This document shows positions 23,916 through 32,979 of a DNA stretch of 64,000 nt, piece by piece (position 1 is the stretch's first letter; every line of letters starts with the position of its first letter). The notes under the pieces were generated by a model that had not been told where the DNA came from, made no database searches, and saw only the letters and a program-made list of their open reading frames with translations. The DNA comes from Nitrospira sp. CG24C (GTDB taxonomy: Bacteria > Nitrospirota > Nitrospiria > Nitrospirales > Nitrospiraceae), in assembly GCA_002869885.2 (NCBI GenBank), contig NEWR02000017.1, positions 164,627-228,626 on the forward strand, read 5' to 3'. The position numbers and the translations under genes were made by a program.

Positions 23916-24423
23916 GGAAATTCTCCTCGAACAGTCGGCGGACCAGTCCCGTTCCACCAACCTGCAGCCATATAGGGAGTCACATGCCTGACGGCAAATC
24001 GGCCGTCCGGCGAGAGGACTAAGGCTCCAGCCGACCCACGGATCCGAGACACGAGCATACGCAATACCTGTCGTGCGGCGACGGCAGGGCTCTTTCCCAT
24101 GGCCAGAAGATCGCAGATGCTCTTGGCGATTACAAGACGGATAATACCTTCGCCCATTCCCGTCATCGACACAGCACCACTTTGATTGTCCGCGTACACA
24201 CCACAGCCGATGAGTGGCGTGTCGCCGACCCGCCCCGGCAACATCGACTCGATACCTCCGGTCGAAGCCCCTGCCGCCACCGTCCCGAACCGATCCAAAG
24301 CGACAGCGCCGACGGTTCCATGCCGGTCCCTTGTTAAACGTTTCTGTTTCGCGAGAATCCGGTCATAAGAGAGACGCCGAGGCACGCCGGTGGAGCGATG
24401 CCGATCGAGTTTGAAATGTCGGG
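23912..24423 (-). pseudogene. Truncated isoaspartyl peptidase/L-asparaginase (C-terminal 169 residues)
   Basis: Duplicate of residues about 127-295 of the intact gene at 25077-25964. It retains the Thr nucleophile motif HGTVGAVALD and all of the beta-subunit sequence through GGWWNGTG-type C-terminus, but lacks the alpha-subunit start. The open frame continues upstream into duplicated mtgA DNA read antisense (MATRQEGGFSYG), so a chimeric product is possible but not expected to fold as the family does. Created by the tandem duplication. Confidence 0.85.
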
Positions 24424-24424
24424 C

Positions 24425-24676
24425 TGGCTGGCTGCCATCTTGCCGTCGCCGCGTCGATACGACCCCATACGAAAAACCACCTTCCTGTCTCGTCGCCACG
24501 ACCGGATACTCAAATGGATTACTCGGGGATTTCCCCAGTCTCCCCAGCTAGAACCAGAGCCAAAGTCAGAACGAGAGTCAGACCCAGAATCAGACCCAGA
24601 ACCAGACCAACATTCGGCAGAGCCCTTAGGCCAGGAGCAGAAGGGAGGCTACAACGAATCGCCGACCTCACCATAA
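24425..24676 (+). pseudogene. Duplicated mtgA C-terminal fragment
   Basis: Encodes WLAAILPSPRRYDPIRKT and the following DRILKWITRG, matching mtgA from W199, followed by a diverged Glu/Pro/Ser tail (SERESDPESDPEPDQ). It lacks the anchor and the whole catalytic region. The open frame starts a few codons earlier at 24398 by chance. No ribosome-binding site. It runs convergently into VOC copy 2. Confidence 0.85.
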
Positions 24677-25080
24677 TCTCGCTCGCCGAAGATGGCCGAT
24701 TCATGCGTGTAATGTTTGAATTCGAGCAGGTTCTGGGAGGGATCTTCGAGGAAAAATGTGCGGTGTTCGATGCGGGTGCCAGGGAACCGCACCCGCGGCT
24801 GCTGGAAAAATGTCAGCCCCTTGGCCTTTGCCTGATCGACCAAGGCCTGCCACGCCTCCTGAGAAGGCAGGACCAACCCGAAATGGCGTGGATAGATCCC
24901 CGGCTGAGACGGTGGCGATCCTGGCGTCAAATGCGCCACGAGTTGATGCCCGGCGAGTCCGAACATGACGGAGTGGCTCGACTCCCGACCCAGAGTACAA
25001 CCAAGTCCTTCGACGTAGAAGCGTTTCGCAGCCGCCACATCATGCGTGGGGAAAGCCAGGTGAAAGAGTACGTCCTTCAT
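24649..25080 (-). CDS. VOC (glyoxalase/dioxygenase-like) protein, copy 2
   Basis: 143 residues, paralogue of the gene at 23457 with only about ten substitutions (for example LTFFQQPRV for LMFYQQPRV) and a shorter tail ending VGDSL. The metal-ligand region FFLEDPSQNLLEFKHY is intact, as are the frame and ribosome-binding region, which suggests both copies are functional. It overlaps the stop of the intact peptidase gene by four bases (ATGA), the ancestral arrangement. Confidence 0.88.
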   Translation of the reverse strand: MKDVLFHLAFPTHDVAAAKRFYVEGLGCTLGRESSHSVMFGLAGHQLVAHLTPGSPPSQPGIYPRHFGLVLPSQEAWQALVDQAKAKGLTFFQQPRVRFPGTRIEHRTFFLEDPSQNLLEFKHYTHESAIFGERDYGEVGDSL

Positions 25081-25964
25081 GGAAATTCCCCTCGAACAAT
25101 CGGCAGGCCAGTCCCGTTCCACCAACCTGCAGCCATATAGGGAGTCACATGCCTGATGGCAAATCGCCCATCCGGCGAGAGGACTAAGGCTCCAGCCGAT
25201 CCGTTGATACGAGACACGAGCATGCGCAACTGCTGTCGAGCGGCGACCGTAGGGCTCTTCCCCATCGCCAAACGATCGCAGATGCTCTTGGCAATTACAA
25301 GGCGGATGATGCCTTCGCCGATGCCCGTCATCGACACGGCGCCGCTCCGATTATCCGCGTAGACCCCACAGCCGATGAGTGGCGTGTCGCCGACCCGCCC
25401 TGGCAACATCGACTCGATACCCCCAGTCGAAGCCCCTGCCGCCACCGCCCCAAACCGATCCAGGGCGACAGCGCCGACAGTTCCGTGCCAGTCTCTTGTT
25501 AAACGTTTCTGTTTCGCGAGTGTCCGGTCATAAGAGAGACGCCGAGGCACGCCGGTGGAGCGATGCCGATCGAGTTTGAAATGTCGGGTAAATCTGCTGG
25601 CGAGTGGGCCGACTAATAAAACATGGTCCGTCGCTTCCATGACCAATCTGGCCGCCGTAATCGGATGCAGTATCCCTTCGAGCGAGGCCACGGCGCCGGC
25701 TTCAAGGTGGGTCCCTTCCATGATTGCGGCATCCATTCGCTGCACCCCGTCCAGTTGACGCTTCGCTCCTCGTCCCGCATTGAACAGGCCCGATTGTTCC
25801 AGGAGGCCGATTGTACATTCAACGGCATTCAGCGCAGGGCCTCCCAGCGCAAGGATGCCATGGCCGGCCTTGAGCGCGTCGGCTAAACAAGTGGCCTGCG
25901 CCGGCGTCACCGGCCGGGAACCGGCGCCTCCATGGGCAAGGATGAGAGGACGGGAGCTGGTCAA
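25077..25964 (-). CDS. iaaA: Isoaspartyl peptidase/L-asparaginase (Ntn hydrolase)
   Basis: 295 residues. Family signatures: LILAHGGAGS at the start, GLFNAGRGAKRQLDGVQRMD, and the autocleavage site with nucleophile T162 in DWHGTVGAVALD, followed by GASTGGIESMLPGRVGDTPL. The precursor cuts itself before T162 into alpha and beta chains, and the enzyme hydrolyses beta-aspartyl dipeptides and asparagine. A TTG start overlaps the upstream stop (TTGA), implying coupling with the preceding gene. Part of a hyp-iaaA-VOC operon. Its 3' two-thirds was duplicated upstream. Confidence 0.92.
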   Translation of the reverse strand: MTSSRPLILAHGGAGSRPVTPAQATCLADALKAGHGILALGGPALNAVECTIGLLEQSGLFNAGRGAKRQLDGVQRMDAAIMEGTHLEAGAVASLEGILHPITAARLVMEATDHVLLVGPLASRFTRHFKLDRHRSTGVPRRLSYDRTLAKQKRLTRDWHGTVGAVALDRFGAVAAGASTGGIESMLPGRVGDTPLIGCGVYADNRSGAVSMTGIGEGIIRLVIAKSICDRLAMGKSPTVAARQQLRMLVSRINGSAGALVLSPDGRFAIRHVTPYMAAGWWNGTGLPIVRGEFP

Positions 25965-26527
25965 TTGAGGAGAAGATTCCGAGCCTGCCGGTACGTTGGA
26001 TCTTTCATGCGATCCAGATCGGATCGCACGAACCCCAGGCCGGTGACACAGAGCTCGAAGTTGTCGGAGAGTTTTCTGAACAGAGGCGGTTCCTCTGGTG
26101 ACGGACCATCAGCCATTTGCGCGACAATCCCGTAAGAGCGCTTTCCCGTTTTCATGTAGTCTACGAGAAAATCCTTGTGGTAGATCAATCCGGCTGTCTT
26201 GAGGCGGCGCAGATATTCCGGAAACAGCCCCGCCATGAAGAGCGTGAAATCGCCGATATGCTGATGCACGTCACGCTCACGATCCATCGACTGGGCTTCG
26301 AGCAATACTTCCGACTCAAACAAGAGATCCACCACCGTATCGATCGGTTGATCTTGCTGATTTCTGATTTTATACAGTTGGTCGCTGTGGGTAAAGTCGA
26401 CGAGCAGGTTGGTGACGTAGCTGGTGACGTTGGGGTCTGGCCACCCGAGATGTTCCGTAAAACTCTTCTCGGTCAAGGCGCCAAACAGCTGACGGAGCGG
26501 ATGCCGTGGCGGAACTTGCGTTCCCAT
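25961..26527 (-). CDS. Conserved hypothetical protein
   Basis: 188 residues, no signal peptide or transmembrane segment. It begins MGTQVPPRHPLRQLFGALTE and has TSYVTNLLVDFTHSDQLYKI and DFTLFMAGLFPEYLRRLK blocks that read like a well-folded helical domain. I recall similar uncharacterised proteins in other Gram-negative genomes, with no function. The ATG at 26527 has GGAGAGG upstream, better than the longer frame to 26626. First gene of the operon with iaaA and VOC copy 2. Confidence 0.6.
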   Translation of the reverse strand: MGTQVPPRHPLRQLFGALTEKSFTEHLGWPDPNVTSYVTNLLVDFTHSDQLYKIRNQQDQPIDTVVDLLFESEVLLEAQSMDRERDVHQHIGDFTLFMAGLFPEYLRRLKTAGLIYHKDFLVDYMKTGKRSYGIVAQMADGPSPEEPPLFRKLSDNFELCVTGLGFVRSDLDRMKDPTYRQARNLLLN

Positions 26528-26697
26528 ATCCACCTCTCCCACATTCCAAAAACGTATGAGTCTAGTATAGCAGACGATAGTCGATGTGCCGAAACTGGCT
26601 CCACCAGTCCCTCTTTCGGTCTCCATAGGTCAGACTTGAGCACAGGTCGGAACCTGCAGATTGTTCAACACGCCGTCTTGTTCGTTTGTGGCATCCC

Positions 26698-26742
26698 GGT
26701 TAGTCTGGTTCAACCAAATAAACAAGACAGACCAAACGAACC
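26698..26742. repeat. Hairpin of GGTTAGTCTGGTT-type units
   Basis: Arms GGTTAGTCTGGTT and AGACCAAACGAACC around a short A-rich loop (CAACCAAATAAACAAGAC). It lies nine bases 3' of the dtd stop on the minus strand. The unit is the same as at 1827 and 56362. Confidence 0.65.
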
Positions 26743-26751
26743 AGCTGGTTT

Positions 26752-27198
26752 TCACGCTTCACGGCTATCGAGCACAAAAGTCACCGGTCCGTCGTTCAGC
26801 AGCTCGACCTGCATGTGCGTGGCAAAGACCCCGGTCTCCACATGAGTACCCTGGTCTCGCAGCCCTACCGCAACCTGATCATATAGTCGTTTTGCCTCAT
26901 CCGAGGGCGCCGCATCGTCAAAGCTTGGGCGGCGGCCATTCGCCGTCCGTCCGAGGAGCGTGAACTGGGACACCAGCAAGACCGATCCTCCGTTGTCTAC
27001 TAACGAGCGATTCATTTTCCCCTGTTCATCGGAAAAGATCCGAAGCGTGCGAACCTTCTCGATAAGAAACCGGCCATCCGATTCTCCATCGCCTTTCGCC
27101 ACTCCCAGCAAAACCAGGAGACCAGATTCGATCTGCCCCACGGTCTTGCCCTCAACGCGAACCGACGCACTCGTCACCCGCTGAATCACGGCTTTCAT
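26752..27198 (-). CDS. dtd: D-aminoacyl-tRNA deacylase
   Basis: 148 residues, standard length. Dtd removes D-amino acids (and glycine) mischarged on tRNA. Motifs: [20 protein letters not shown], active-site [23 protein letters not shown], and the Gly-Pro motif NDGPVTF near the C-terminus. It is three bases downstream of ogt, so it is part of a murJ-ogt-dtd operon. Confidence 0.96.
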   Translation of the reverse strand: MKAVIQRVTSASVRVEGKTVGQIESGLLVLLGVAKGDGESDGRFLIEKVRTLRIFSDEQGKMNRSLVDNGGSVLLVSQFTLLGRTANGRRPSFDDAAPSDEAKRLYDQVAVGLRDQGTHVETGVFATHMQVELLNDGPVTFVLDSREA

Positions 27199-27201
27199 GG
27201 G

Positions 27202-27774
27202 TTACGGCCGTTCCTGTCGAAGTTCGCCCAGGGTTCCTTCAAGAGTGAGCAGCTTTCGTTTAGTAGGCAAGCCGCCTGAGAATCCGCCGAGCGACGCATC
27301 CTGCGCCACGATGCGATGGCAAGGAATCACGATCGGCATGGGATTCGCCCCCACTGCATTGCCGACAGCGCGAGCATACCGTCCGCCCCCTACGCGAAGT
27401 GCCACCCATTGATAGGATCGAAGACGGCCGTAGGCGATACCTCGAAGAGTCCGCCAGACCTTCTGCTGAAAACTCGTCCCTCGTGAAAGGTCCAACGGCA
27501 AATCGAAGGACCGGCGTGTTCCCGCCAGATAGCTGGTCAATTGCGCCTGCGCCTCGCGCAATCGTGGAGAAGACCGGCCCTCCTGGGGCTCGACTGAGGC
27601 CGCTTGCAACTCGGACAGCACAATCTGCCGCGAGGCCTTCGGCAACACCACAGCATCGATCCCTTTCGTCGTTTCCGACAGACCCATCCATCCCCAGGGC
27701 GTGCGGAAGACGCAGGCCCTGACACCTAATGAGTGAGGGGAAAGGGATGAGAGTAAAGGCTGTCGTTTACCCAT
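27202..27774 (-). CDS. ogt: Methylated-DNA-protein cysteine methyltransferase
   Basis: 190 residues. Suicide repair enzyme for O6-methylguanine. Active-site PIVIPCHRIV with the acceptor cysteine, the DNA-binding helix-turn-helix LRGIAYGRLRSYQWVA, the arginine finger in RYARAVGNAVGANP and the C-terminal GGFSGGLPTKRKLLTLEG. The N-terminal domain is short. It lies between murJ and dtd with gaps of only three bases on each side, so all three are co-transcribed. Confidence 0.94.
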   Translation of the reverse strand: MGKRQPLLSSLSPHSLGVRACVFRTPWGWMGLSETTKGIDAVVLPKASRQIVLSELQAASVEPQEGRSSPRLREAQAQLTSYLAGTRRSFDLPLDLSRGTSFQQKVWRTLRGIAYGRLRSYQWVALRVGGGRYARAVGNAVGANPMPIVIPCHRIVAQDASLGGFSGGLPTKRKLLTLEGTLGELRQERP

Positions 27775-27777
27775 TGT

Positions 27778-29391
27778 TCAGGCCACTCCTCGCTTCAGTT
27801 TCCGTCTGACCATTCCCCAAACCAAGCCGAGCTCTTCTGACTGCAGCAGGGCATGGACACCCAGATAACCGCCCGCGCTCAATCCGATGGCTACGAAGAG
27901 CATAACCGATTTTTCGATCCATTCACCCGGATGGGTCCAGACCTGGGCTGCCGCCACCCAGGCGCAGATTACAATTAACGGCACAGATGCGACCAACACA
28001 CGCAACGACGAACGCCCCACAGAACCCCAATCCACGCCGCCTAACCGACGGTGAAGCACCGCGACCAAGATACCCCCATTGACCATTGCCGCCAGAGCTG
28101 TGGCCAAGGCGAGGCCAGCCGCCCCCAGAGACGACATCAGCAGGAGCGAGAATACGAGATTGGCCGCGACCGCGATACCCGCAGAGATAGCCGGCGTGCG
28201 CGTATCTTGTAGCGAATAGAAAGCCGAGACGATGATGCGGACGCCTCCAAAGGCCCAGAGGCCGACGGAATAGCAGAGCACCGCCAGCGCGGTCTCAGCA
28301 GTATCGTGCGCCGTAAAGGTCCCGTGCTCGAAGAACAAATGGATGATCGGCTGACGCAAGAGCATCAGGCCTAGCATCGCCGGCAGGATGATAAAAAGGA
28401 TCATGCGAAGGCCGAATCCCAACGTCTTCCGCAATTCATCCATATCTCCGCGCGCGGCCTGCGCCGAGAGCGTCGGCAAAATGGCTGTGGCCAGCGCCAC
28501 GCCAAAAATCCCAAGCGGAAACTGAATCAACCGCATGCCATAGAAAAGATAGGTCGGCCCACCGGCAAAGAAGGAGGCGAGAATCGTGCTTACGGTAATG
28601 TTGATCTGCGTCACGGAGAGACCGAGGAGCGAGGGCACCATCAGCGCGCCGATCCGCCGTACGCCAGGATGACCCGGCGCGAATCGAAATCCGAACAACA
28701 TACCGCGCCGACGCAATCCGGGCAACTGCATGGCAAATTGTGCCGCGCCGCCCGCCACCACCCCGATAGCCACGCCATGGATCGGCTCCGCCATCATCGG
28801 CGATACAAAATACGCGAAGCCTATAATGAAAATGTTGAAGAACACCGGCGAGAACGCCGGCGCCGCAAAGGCGCGCATGGAATTCAGGATGCCCATGGCC
28901 AGCGCCGCCAGGCTGATAAAGATCAGGTAAGGGAACATGATCCGCGTGAGCAGCGTGGTCATGCTCAGCTTCGCCGGATCGTCATGAAACCCCGGCGCCA
29001 GGAGCCAGACGATTCCGGACGCCAGAATCACACCAAGAATTGTGATCCCGGTCACGATCGTCAGCAGCGTTGTAAAAACAGCGCTCGCCAGTTCCCAGGC
29101 GTCCCGTTTCGACTTTTGGGTCTGATATTCCGTGAAGACCGGAATGAAGGCGGAAGACATCGACCCTTCCGCAAACAATTCGCGAAGCAAGTTGGGGACA
29201 CGATAGGCCACGAAGAAAGCATCTGCCGCAGGTGTTGCCCCAAAAAGATTCGCCAACACCATATCGCGGACGAACCCGAGGATGCGGCTGGAGAAGGTGG
29301 CCGCGCCGATCACACCGGCTGCTTTGACCACCGATCGAGTCTCATCCTGCGGTGTTTGTGGAGAACCGGTCGGCATGATGGGATCAGGCAT
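27778..29391 (-). CDS. murJ: Lipid II flippase MurJ
   Basis: About 537 residues with 14 expected transmembrane helices of the MATE/MVF type. N-terminal signature AATFSSRILGFVRDMVLANL followed by DAFFVAYRVPNLLRELFAEG and MSSAFIPVF, the MurJ hallmark. It flips lipid II across the inner membrane for peptidoglycan synthesis, which fits mtgA nearby. Start: ATG at 29391 (MPDPIMPTG) or the in-frame ATG at 29376; the GTG at 29457 seems too far upstream. First gene of the operon. Confidence 0.95.
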   Translation of the reverse strand: MPDPIMPTGSPQTPQDETRSVVKAAGVIGAATFSSRILGFVRDMVLANLFGATPAADAFFVAYRVPNLLRELFAEGSMSSAFIPVFTEYQTQKSKRDAWELASAVFTTLLTIVTGITILGVILASGIVWLLAPGFHDDPAKLSMTTLLTRIMFPYLIFISLAALAMGILNSMRAFAAPAFSPVFFNIFIIGFAYFVSPMMAEPIHGVAIGVVAGGAAQFAMQLPGLRRRGMLFGFRFAPGHPGVRRIGALMVPSLLGLSVTQINITVSTILASFFAGGPTYLFYGMRLIQFPLGIFGVALATAILPTLSAQAARGDMDELRKTLGFGLRMILFIILPAMLGLMLLRQPIIHLFFEHGTFTAHDTAETALAVLCYSVGLWAFGGVRIIVSAFYSLQDTRTPAISAGIAVAANLVFSLLLMSSLGAAGLALATALAAMVNGGILVAVLHRRLGGVDWGSVGRSSLRVLVASVPLIVICAWVAAAQVWTHPGEWIEKSVMLFVAIGLSAGGYLGVHALLQSEELGLVWGMVRRKLKRGVA

Positions 29392-29533
29392 GGCCCTGGA
29401 TTCTAACGGAACATCACCAAGCAGTCTATTGCACGACTCTAAGGAAGCCTGAACCAATACGACCGGGGGCTAGGCATTGGCTTTCGCGCTGGATATCGTC
29501 CATGCTACGATTTGTTTCGATTATTCCCTCTGT

Positions 29534-29854
29534 ATGGAGATCGTGCTCGTGTCTCTTGAACGCTCCTCAAATTTACCGGGTGGATTCCAAGTCCGGCACC
29601 ACACCCTCGGCATCTACCAGGGGAGCGCGATCGAGCTGGCGTTTTGGTATCCCTCATCCGGGATGCCGGAATATGGATTGTGCCGATTTGCCACGAAGGA
29701 GAAGGCTGAATCGTATCGTACCTACCTCTGCTCCTTTGCTTGCCCAGAGCCGCTTGACGAGAAGGATCTCACTATCGAACCCTATGACCTTGCTGCGCAT
29801 GAGGAACTAATCAATAACCATCCGCTTCATTCTGCCTGGGAAACTCCGACCTAG
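29534..29854 (+). CDS. Hypothetical protein
   Basis: 106 residues starting MEIVLVSLERSSNLPGGF. Soluble, slightly acidic, three cysteines (CRFA, LCSFAC). No motif recognised. An upstream in-frame start at 29477 exists, but the ATG at 29534 begins the compact domain-like part. It ends in CTAG, where a family B repeat begins. Confidence 0.45.
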   Translation: MEIVLVSLERSSNLPGGFQVRHHTLGIYQGSAIELAFWYPSSGMPEYGLCRFATKEKAESYRTYLCSFACPEPLDEKDLTIEPYDLAAHEELINNHPLHSAWETPT

Positions 29855-29981
29855 CATGATGCTGAAAAAACCCGCCAGCTTCGTTCTTGCAAATCGTGAA
29901 AAGTAAGACGTGAAAGGTGAAACGTGGGACTGCGGGGCTCTCTTCCTCAGAAGCCTTTCACGTGTAGCGATTCACGTCTCA
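29851..29981. repeat. Family B end plus CGTGAAA-type hairpin
   Basis: It starts CTAGCATGATGCTGAAAAAA, then CCCGCCAGCTTCGTTC, the family B end, overlapping the stop codon of the preceding gene. Then arms CGTGAAAAGTAAGACGTGAA and CCTTTCACGTGTAGCGATTC around a GC-rich loop. It sits between convergent genes. Confidence 0.7.
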
Positions 29982-30001
29982 CAAACCACTGGTTGGCCTG
30001 G

Positions 30002-30520
30002 TCAGGCGGCAACAGCGGCTTTGCCAGAGGATTTGACCGGTTGATCCAGCGTCTGGGCTTGGACAAAAGCAAGCAGGCGCTTGCTCTCATGCGCGGCCCG
30101 AAGGAACTTGAATGCGATGCCGCGAGCGCTCACAGAACGGACTATCGCGGCCACTTCAAGAGGATGTTCACCGTCATCAAGCGACAATTGCAGATAGAAG
30201 ATGTCGTCCGTATGGACCTGGGCCCTGCTCTTGATGATACAACCGCCCATCGAGAGATCAAGCACGGTTCCCTCACCGCGAACCTTGCCCCCAGAAAATG
30301 AGAGAAAGAGTCGTACGGGAATCCGGAGATGCTCGCGGCGATCGATTGGATGCGTGGAGTGGTCCAGCCAAAGACGGGACGCCAGAAAGCGGTGACTGCA
30401 CGATGGACAGCGGAACGGCGACACAAAGAGGAAAGAGGCAAAATGTTCGCGTGGGGATTGCGGCTGCGTCCGTAAGAGGCCGTCCTTCCGGCACTGTGGA
30501 CAGTTTAGGATACGCCCCAT
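30002..30520 (-). CDS. PilZ-domain protein with N-terminal zinc ribbon
   Basis: 172 residues. N-terminal CPQC..RCPSC pairs suggest a zinc ribbon (residues 7-41). A PilZ domain follows with the cyclic-di-GMP signature RREHLR (RxxxR) and VLDLSMGGC (DxSxxG) at about 60-95. Probably a c-di-GMP receptor whose output is unknown. Other PilZ proteins occur at 42159 and 53545, so the strain makes substantial use of c-di-GMP. Confidence 0.88.
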   Translation of the reverse strand: MGRILNCPQCRKDGLLRTQPQSPREHFASFLFVSPFRCPSCSHRFLASRLWLDHSTHPIDRREHLRIPVRLFLSFSGGKVRGEGTVLDLSMGGCIIKSRAQVHTDDIFYLQLSLDDGEHPLEVAAIVRSVSARGIAFKFLRAAHESKRLLAFVQAQTLDQPVKSSGKAAVAA

Positions 30521-30986
30521 ACCATCTGTTCCCTCTCGTTCCCATGCTCGAACTTGGCAGTATCTTGACCACCGATAGACGATCTCTTCCTCTCTGTCAA
30601 GGAATCAACGGTTCTCTGCGGAAACCTCAATCTCCTCAGCGGCTGTTGTGCGGATAGCTGCTATGTATTTAAGGTAAGCGGCGCGAAGTTGCAGCCTATA
30701 TGACGACTCACTTCAGAGTCTGCATCCACATACTAATGCCATGAAGATGAACTTCGGCTTTAGTGATTTGTCTGACTTGCGGCTCAAGCTGATCGAAAGC
30801 GCCCGCCCCGCGATAGCCGGATCGAGAATCATAACACAACTCCTCCCGCTTCCTCGCCGTATAGAGAGCCGGCCCATGTGATCGATCAGGTTAAACGGTG
30901 TCACTTGGATGATGACCTCGGTCCCGTCGCACAGCCCATCTTTGACTACTGGGCCGACTTGCCCAATACCCGATCCAGGCACGGAG
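30521..30986. other. Intergenic stretch without a convincing gene
   Basis: About 465 bases between the PilZ gene and the adhesin remnant. A minus-strand open frame of 98 codons (30713-31009) overlaps the adhesin end by 23 bases; it begins MMNRGTGSSVPGSGIGQ and has no family resemblance and a cysteine-laden end, so I do not call it. It may be decayed DNA downstream of the adhesin. Confidence 0.4.
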
Positions 30987-32258
30987 CTACCCGTTCCCCT
31001 GTTCATCATCCTTACGGCGCCCCAGCATCGAGGTAAAAGAACTGGTCAGGGCGGATCCACGGCGGAGGAGCCACACCATGAGTCCTGCAGACAACGCGGT
31101 CACAATGACACGCTCTTCAATCGCTTGTTCAAGAATGTCGGCTTCCTTGGTCAAACGCTCTTCGAAATTGTGGCCCATGGATAACACCTTCTTGACCAGA
31201 GGTGACAGCGGATCCGGCGGAAGGTCCGACTGCTCTTGGGGCACGATATCCTCAGGTTCCACATGCTCCATGCTGGTGAACGTTTTACTCACCATTTTCT
31301 CGCGCACCGCTGGTTCGTTGTGTCTATCAACGATTTTCACCTGCACAATATCAGGGCTCTGTCGACCTGGCGACCACGTCGGCTCCGAAGATGGTGCCGT
31401 CACAGGCATCTGAACACCCACGGAAGGTGGCCCAGGAAGGTCCGTAAAAGGAACGGAGGCAGGCCCCGAGGCTGGGGGCCATCCAAGCGGGGGAGGGAAA
31501 AATGGCATGACCGTAAAGTTAAACGTCGTCGCTGCAATCGTACCCCCCGCACCATCACTGACCGTAAACGTCACACTGTCGCCCGTGCCGGCAGATCCGT
31601 TGTGGACATACACCAACCGCCCCGCATTGATGTCCGCTTGAGTAAAGCTGGTGATCGCCACGCCAGGGGTTGTGGTCAATTCAAGTCGGCCATTCAGGGG
31701 CGCACTCAACACCGTGTAAAGCAATTGAGCCGGTGTGTTATCCACGTCCGTGACTTGCAATTGATCTGACGTAATGGGATCAGAAAATCCTGCAAGGACG
31801 ATCGCGCCTGCGTTCGTCATGAGAATCGGGGCGCTATTCCCCCCCGCTGGCGTCACCGTAATCGTCACGGTTGCGGTGTCAGTTAAGACGCCGTCGCTCA
31901 CCGTATAGGTAAACGTGTCCGTGCCGGTGAAGTTCAGCGCCGGGGTGTAGGTAAAGGTGCCGTCGCCGTTACTCACGACCGTGCCTCCGTTGGCACTCAC
32001 CGCATCAAAGGCCGTGATGTTACCGGCGTTGAGCACCGACTCCGGATCGTTGTCGTTACCCAGCACGTTACCGGTAGTCACTGCCGTATTTTGTATGGTC
32101 GTAGCCGTGTCATCGCCTGCCACCGGCGCCTCATTCACGTTCGTCACGTTCACCGTGATGTTCTGCGTGTCGAGCAAGCTCCCCGCATCCGTCGCCGTCA
32201 CCGCTAGCTGATCCGTCTTAATGCTAGGACGAACAAGACCTGATTGGATTATACGCAA
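30987..32258 (-). pseudogene. 5'-truncated cadherin/VCBS-repeat adhesin
   Basis: The open frame of 423 codons starts in mid-repeat (TDQLAVTATDAGSLLDTQNI) with only a TTG available, no signal peptide and no ribosome-binding site. Then come a cadherin-like tandem domain (NVNEAPVAGDDTATTIQN, NGDGTFTYTPALNFTGTDTF), a second repeat of related type (SAPILMTNAGAIVLAGF, DSVTFTVSDGAGG), a proline-rich linker and a C-terminal part with coiled coil and one transmembrane helix (about 380-400: VIVTALSAGLMVWLLRRG). Intact homologues would be giant surface proteins; here the 5' portion is missing, so this is a remnant, unless expressed from an unusual start. Confidence 0.75.
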
Positions 32259-32543
32259 GAGTACTCAATTACCGTGATTTGTCATCTTTTTTCGGCTATT
32301 GGTACATCACTTTACCGGCATGCTCATGGTCAAACTTGAGAAAAAATCCCTGCCACCGAGGGTGATTGTCGGAACCATACGACGAGTCATGCACTCAACT
32401 TTAGCCACGAACAAACCGGTAACGATTGCACAAACCGTGTTTTTCCTTTTTGCGTCTTATATTTCTTGGTAGCTTGCTACGAGAGGTTGGGAATGTGACC
32501 GTTTCGGTCGACCACAACTCCATCCACCGTCAAGGAGATCGCT

Positions 32544-32906
32544 ATGAAAAAAGAGACTGGATCACCGATGAATACAACGAGCCCGTCCCCCGCAAAGCCA
32601 TCACCAATAACCCAAGCTGCCAATGCCACCCCGACGGTCCAGTTTGACGTTTCCAATCTTAAGAGTTCCTACGCCAATGTGTGCAATGTATCGTCGACCC
32701 GCGAAGAAGTGGTGTTGGCCTTTGGCGTCAATGATGTGTGGGAGCGGGCGCAGACGAATATCCAGGTTCAGATGACGAACCGTATCGTACTGAACCCCTA
32801 TGCGGCGAAACGGTTAGCTGCCGTGCTCAATCGTGTGGTCACCGAATATGAGTCCAAGTTTGGGACGTTGAAGAACGACCCAAGACCACAGGCCAATGCA
32901 GCCTAA
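32544..32906 (+). CDS. DUF3467 family protein
   Basis: 120 residues. The core VQFDVSNLKSSYANVCNVSS, REEVVLAFGVN and VLNPYAAKRLAAVLNRVVTE is the DUF3467 domain, found in many bacteria and archaea with no assigned function. The N-terminal 28 residues are Ser/Pro/Thr-rich and presumably disordered. Good ribosome-binding site (AAGGAGAT) seven bases before the ATG. Single gene flanked by non-coding DNA. Confidence 0.85.
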   Translation: MKKETGSPMNTTSPSPAKPSPITQAANATPTVQFDVSNLKSSYANVCNVSSTREEVVLAFGVNDVWERAQTNIQVQMTNRIVLNPYAAKRLAAVLNRVVTEYESKFGTLKNDPRPQANAA

Positions 32907-32979
32907 GAGAAAGGAACCTCACCAGACATCCCTCTGACCAGAGAGAGCGCTTCAACAGCCTTGTCGTTGATTTGATTGG

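Larger units (their letters stand above)
23171..24423. repeat. Tandem duplication, copy 1
   Basis: This block and the one at 24425-25588 align over mtgA tail, VOC gene and the C-terminal part of the isoaspartyl peptidase gene. Copy 1 is 1253 bases and copy 2 is 1164; most of the difference lies in the mtgA-VOC spacer, where copy 1 holds a family B hairpin and copy 2 an unrelated shorter sequence. By eye the coding parts are about 90% identical, so the event is not very recent. Confidence 0.9.
24425..25588. repeat. Tandem duplication, copy 2
   Basis: Second copy of the block described at 23171-24423. The junction with copy 1 reads ATGTCGGGC then TGGCTGGCTGCC, joining the interior of the peptidase gene to the interior of mtgA. 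Copy 2 holds the broken mtgA end and the intact peptidase gene. Confidence 0.9.

Noticed and set aside
30713-31009. 98-codon minus-strand open frame beginning MMNRGTGSSV
   Set aside because: No recognisable domain, overlaps the adhesin remnant and ends in a low-likelihood tail.
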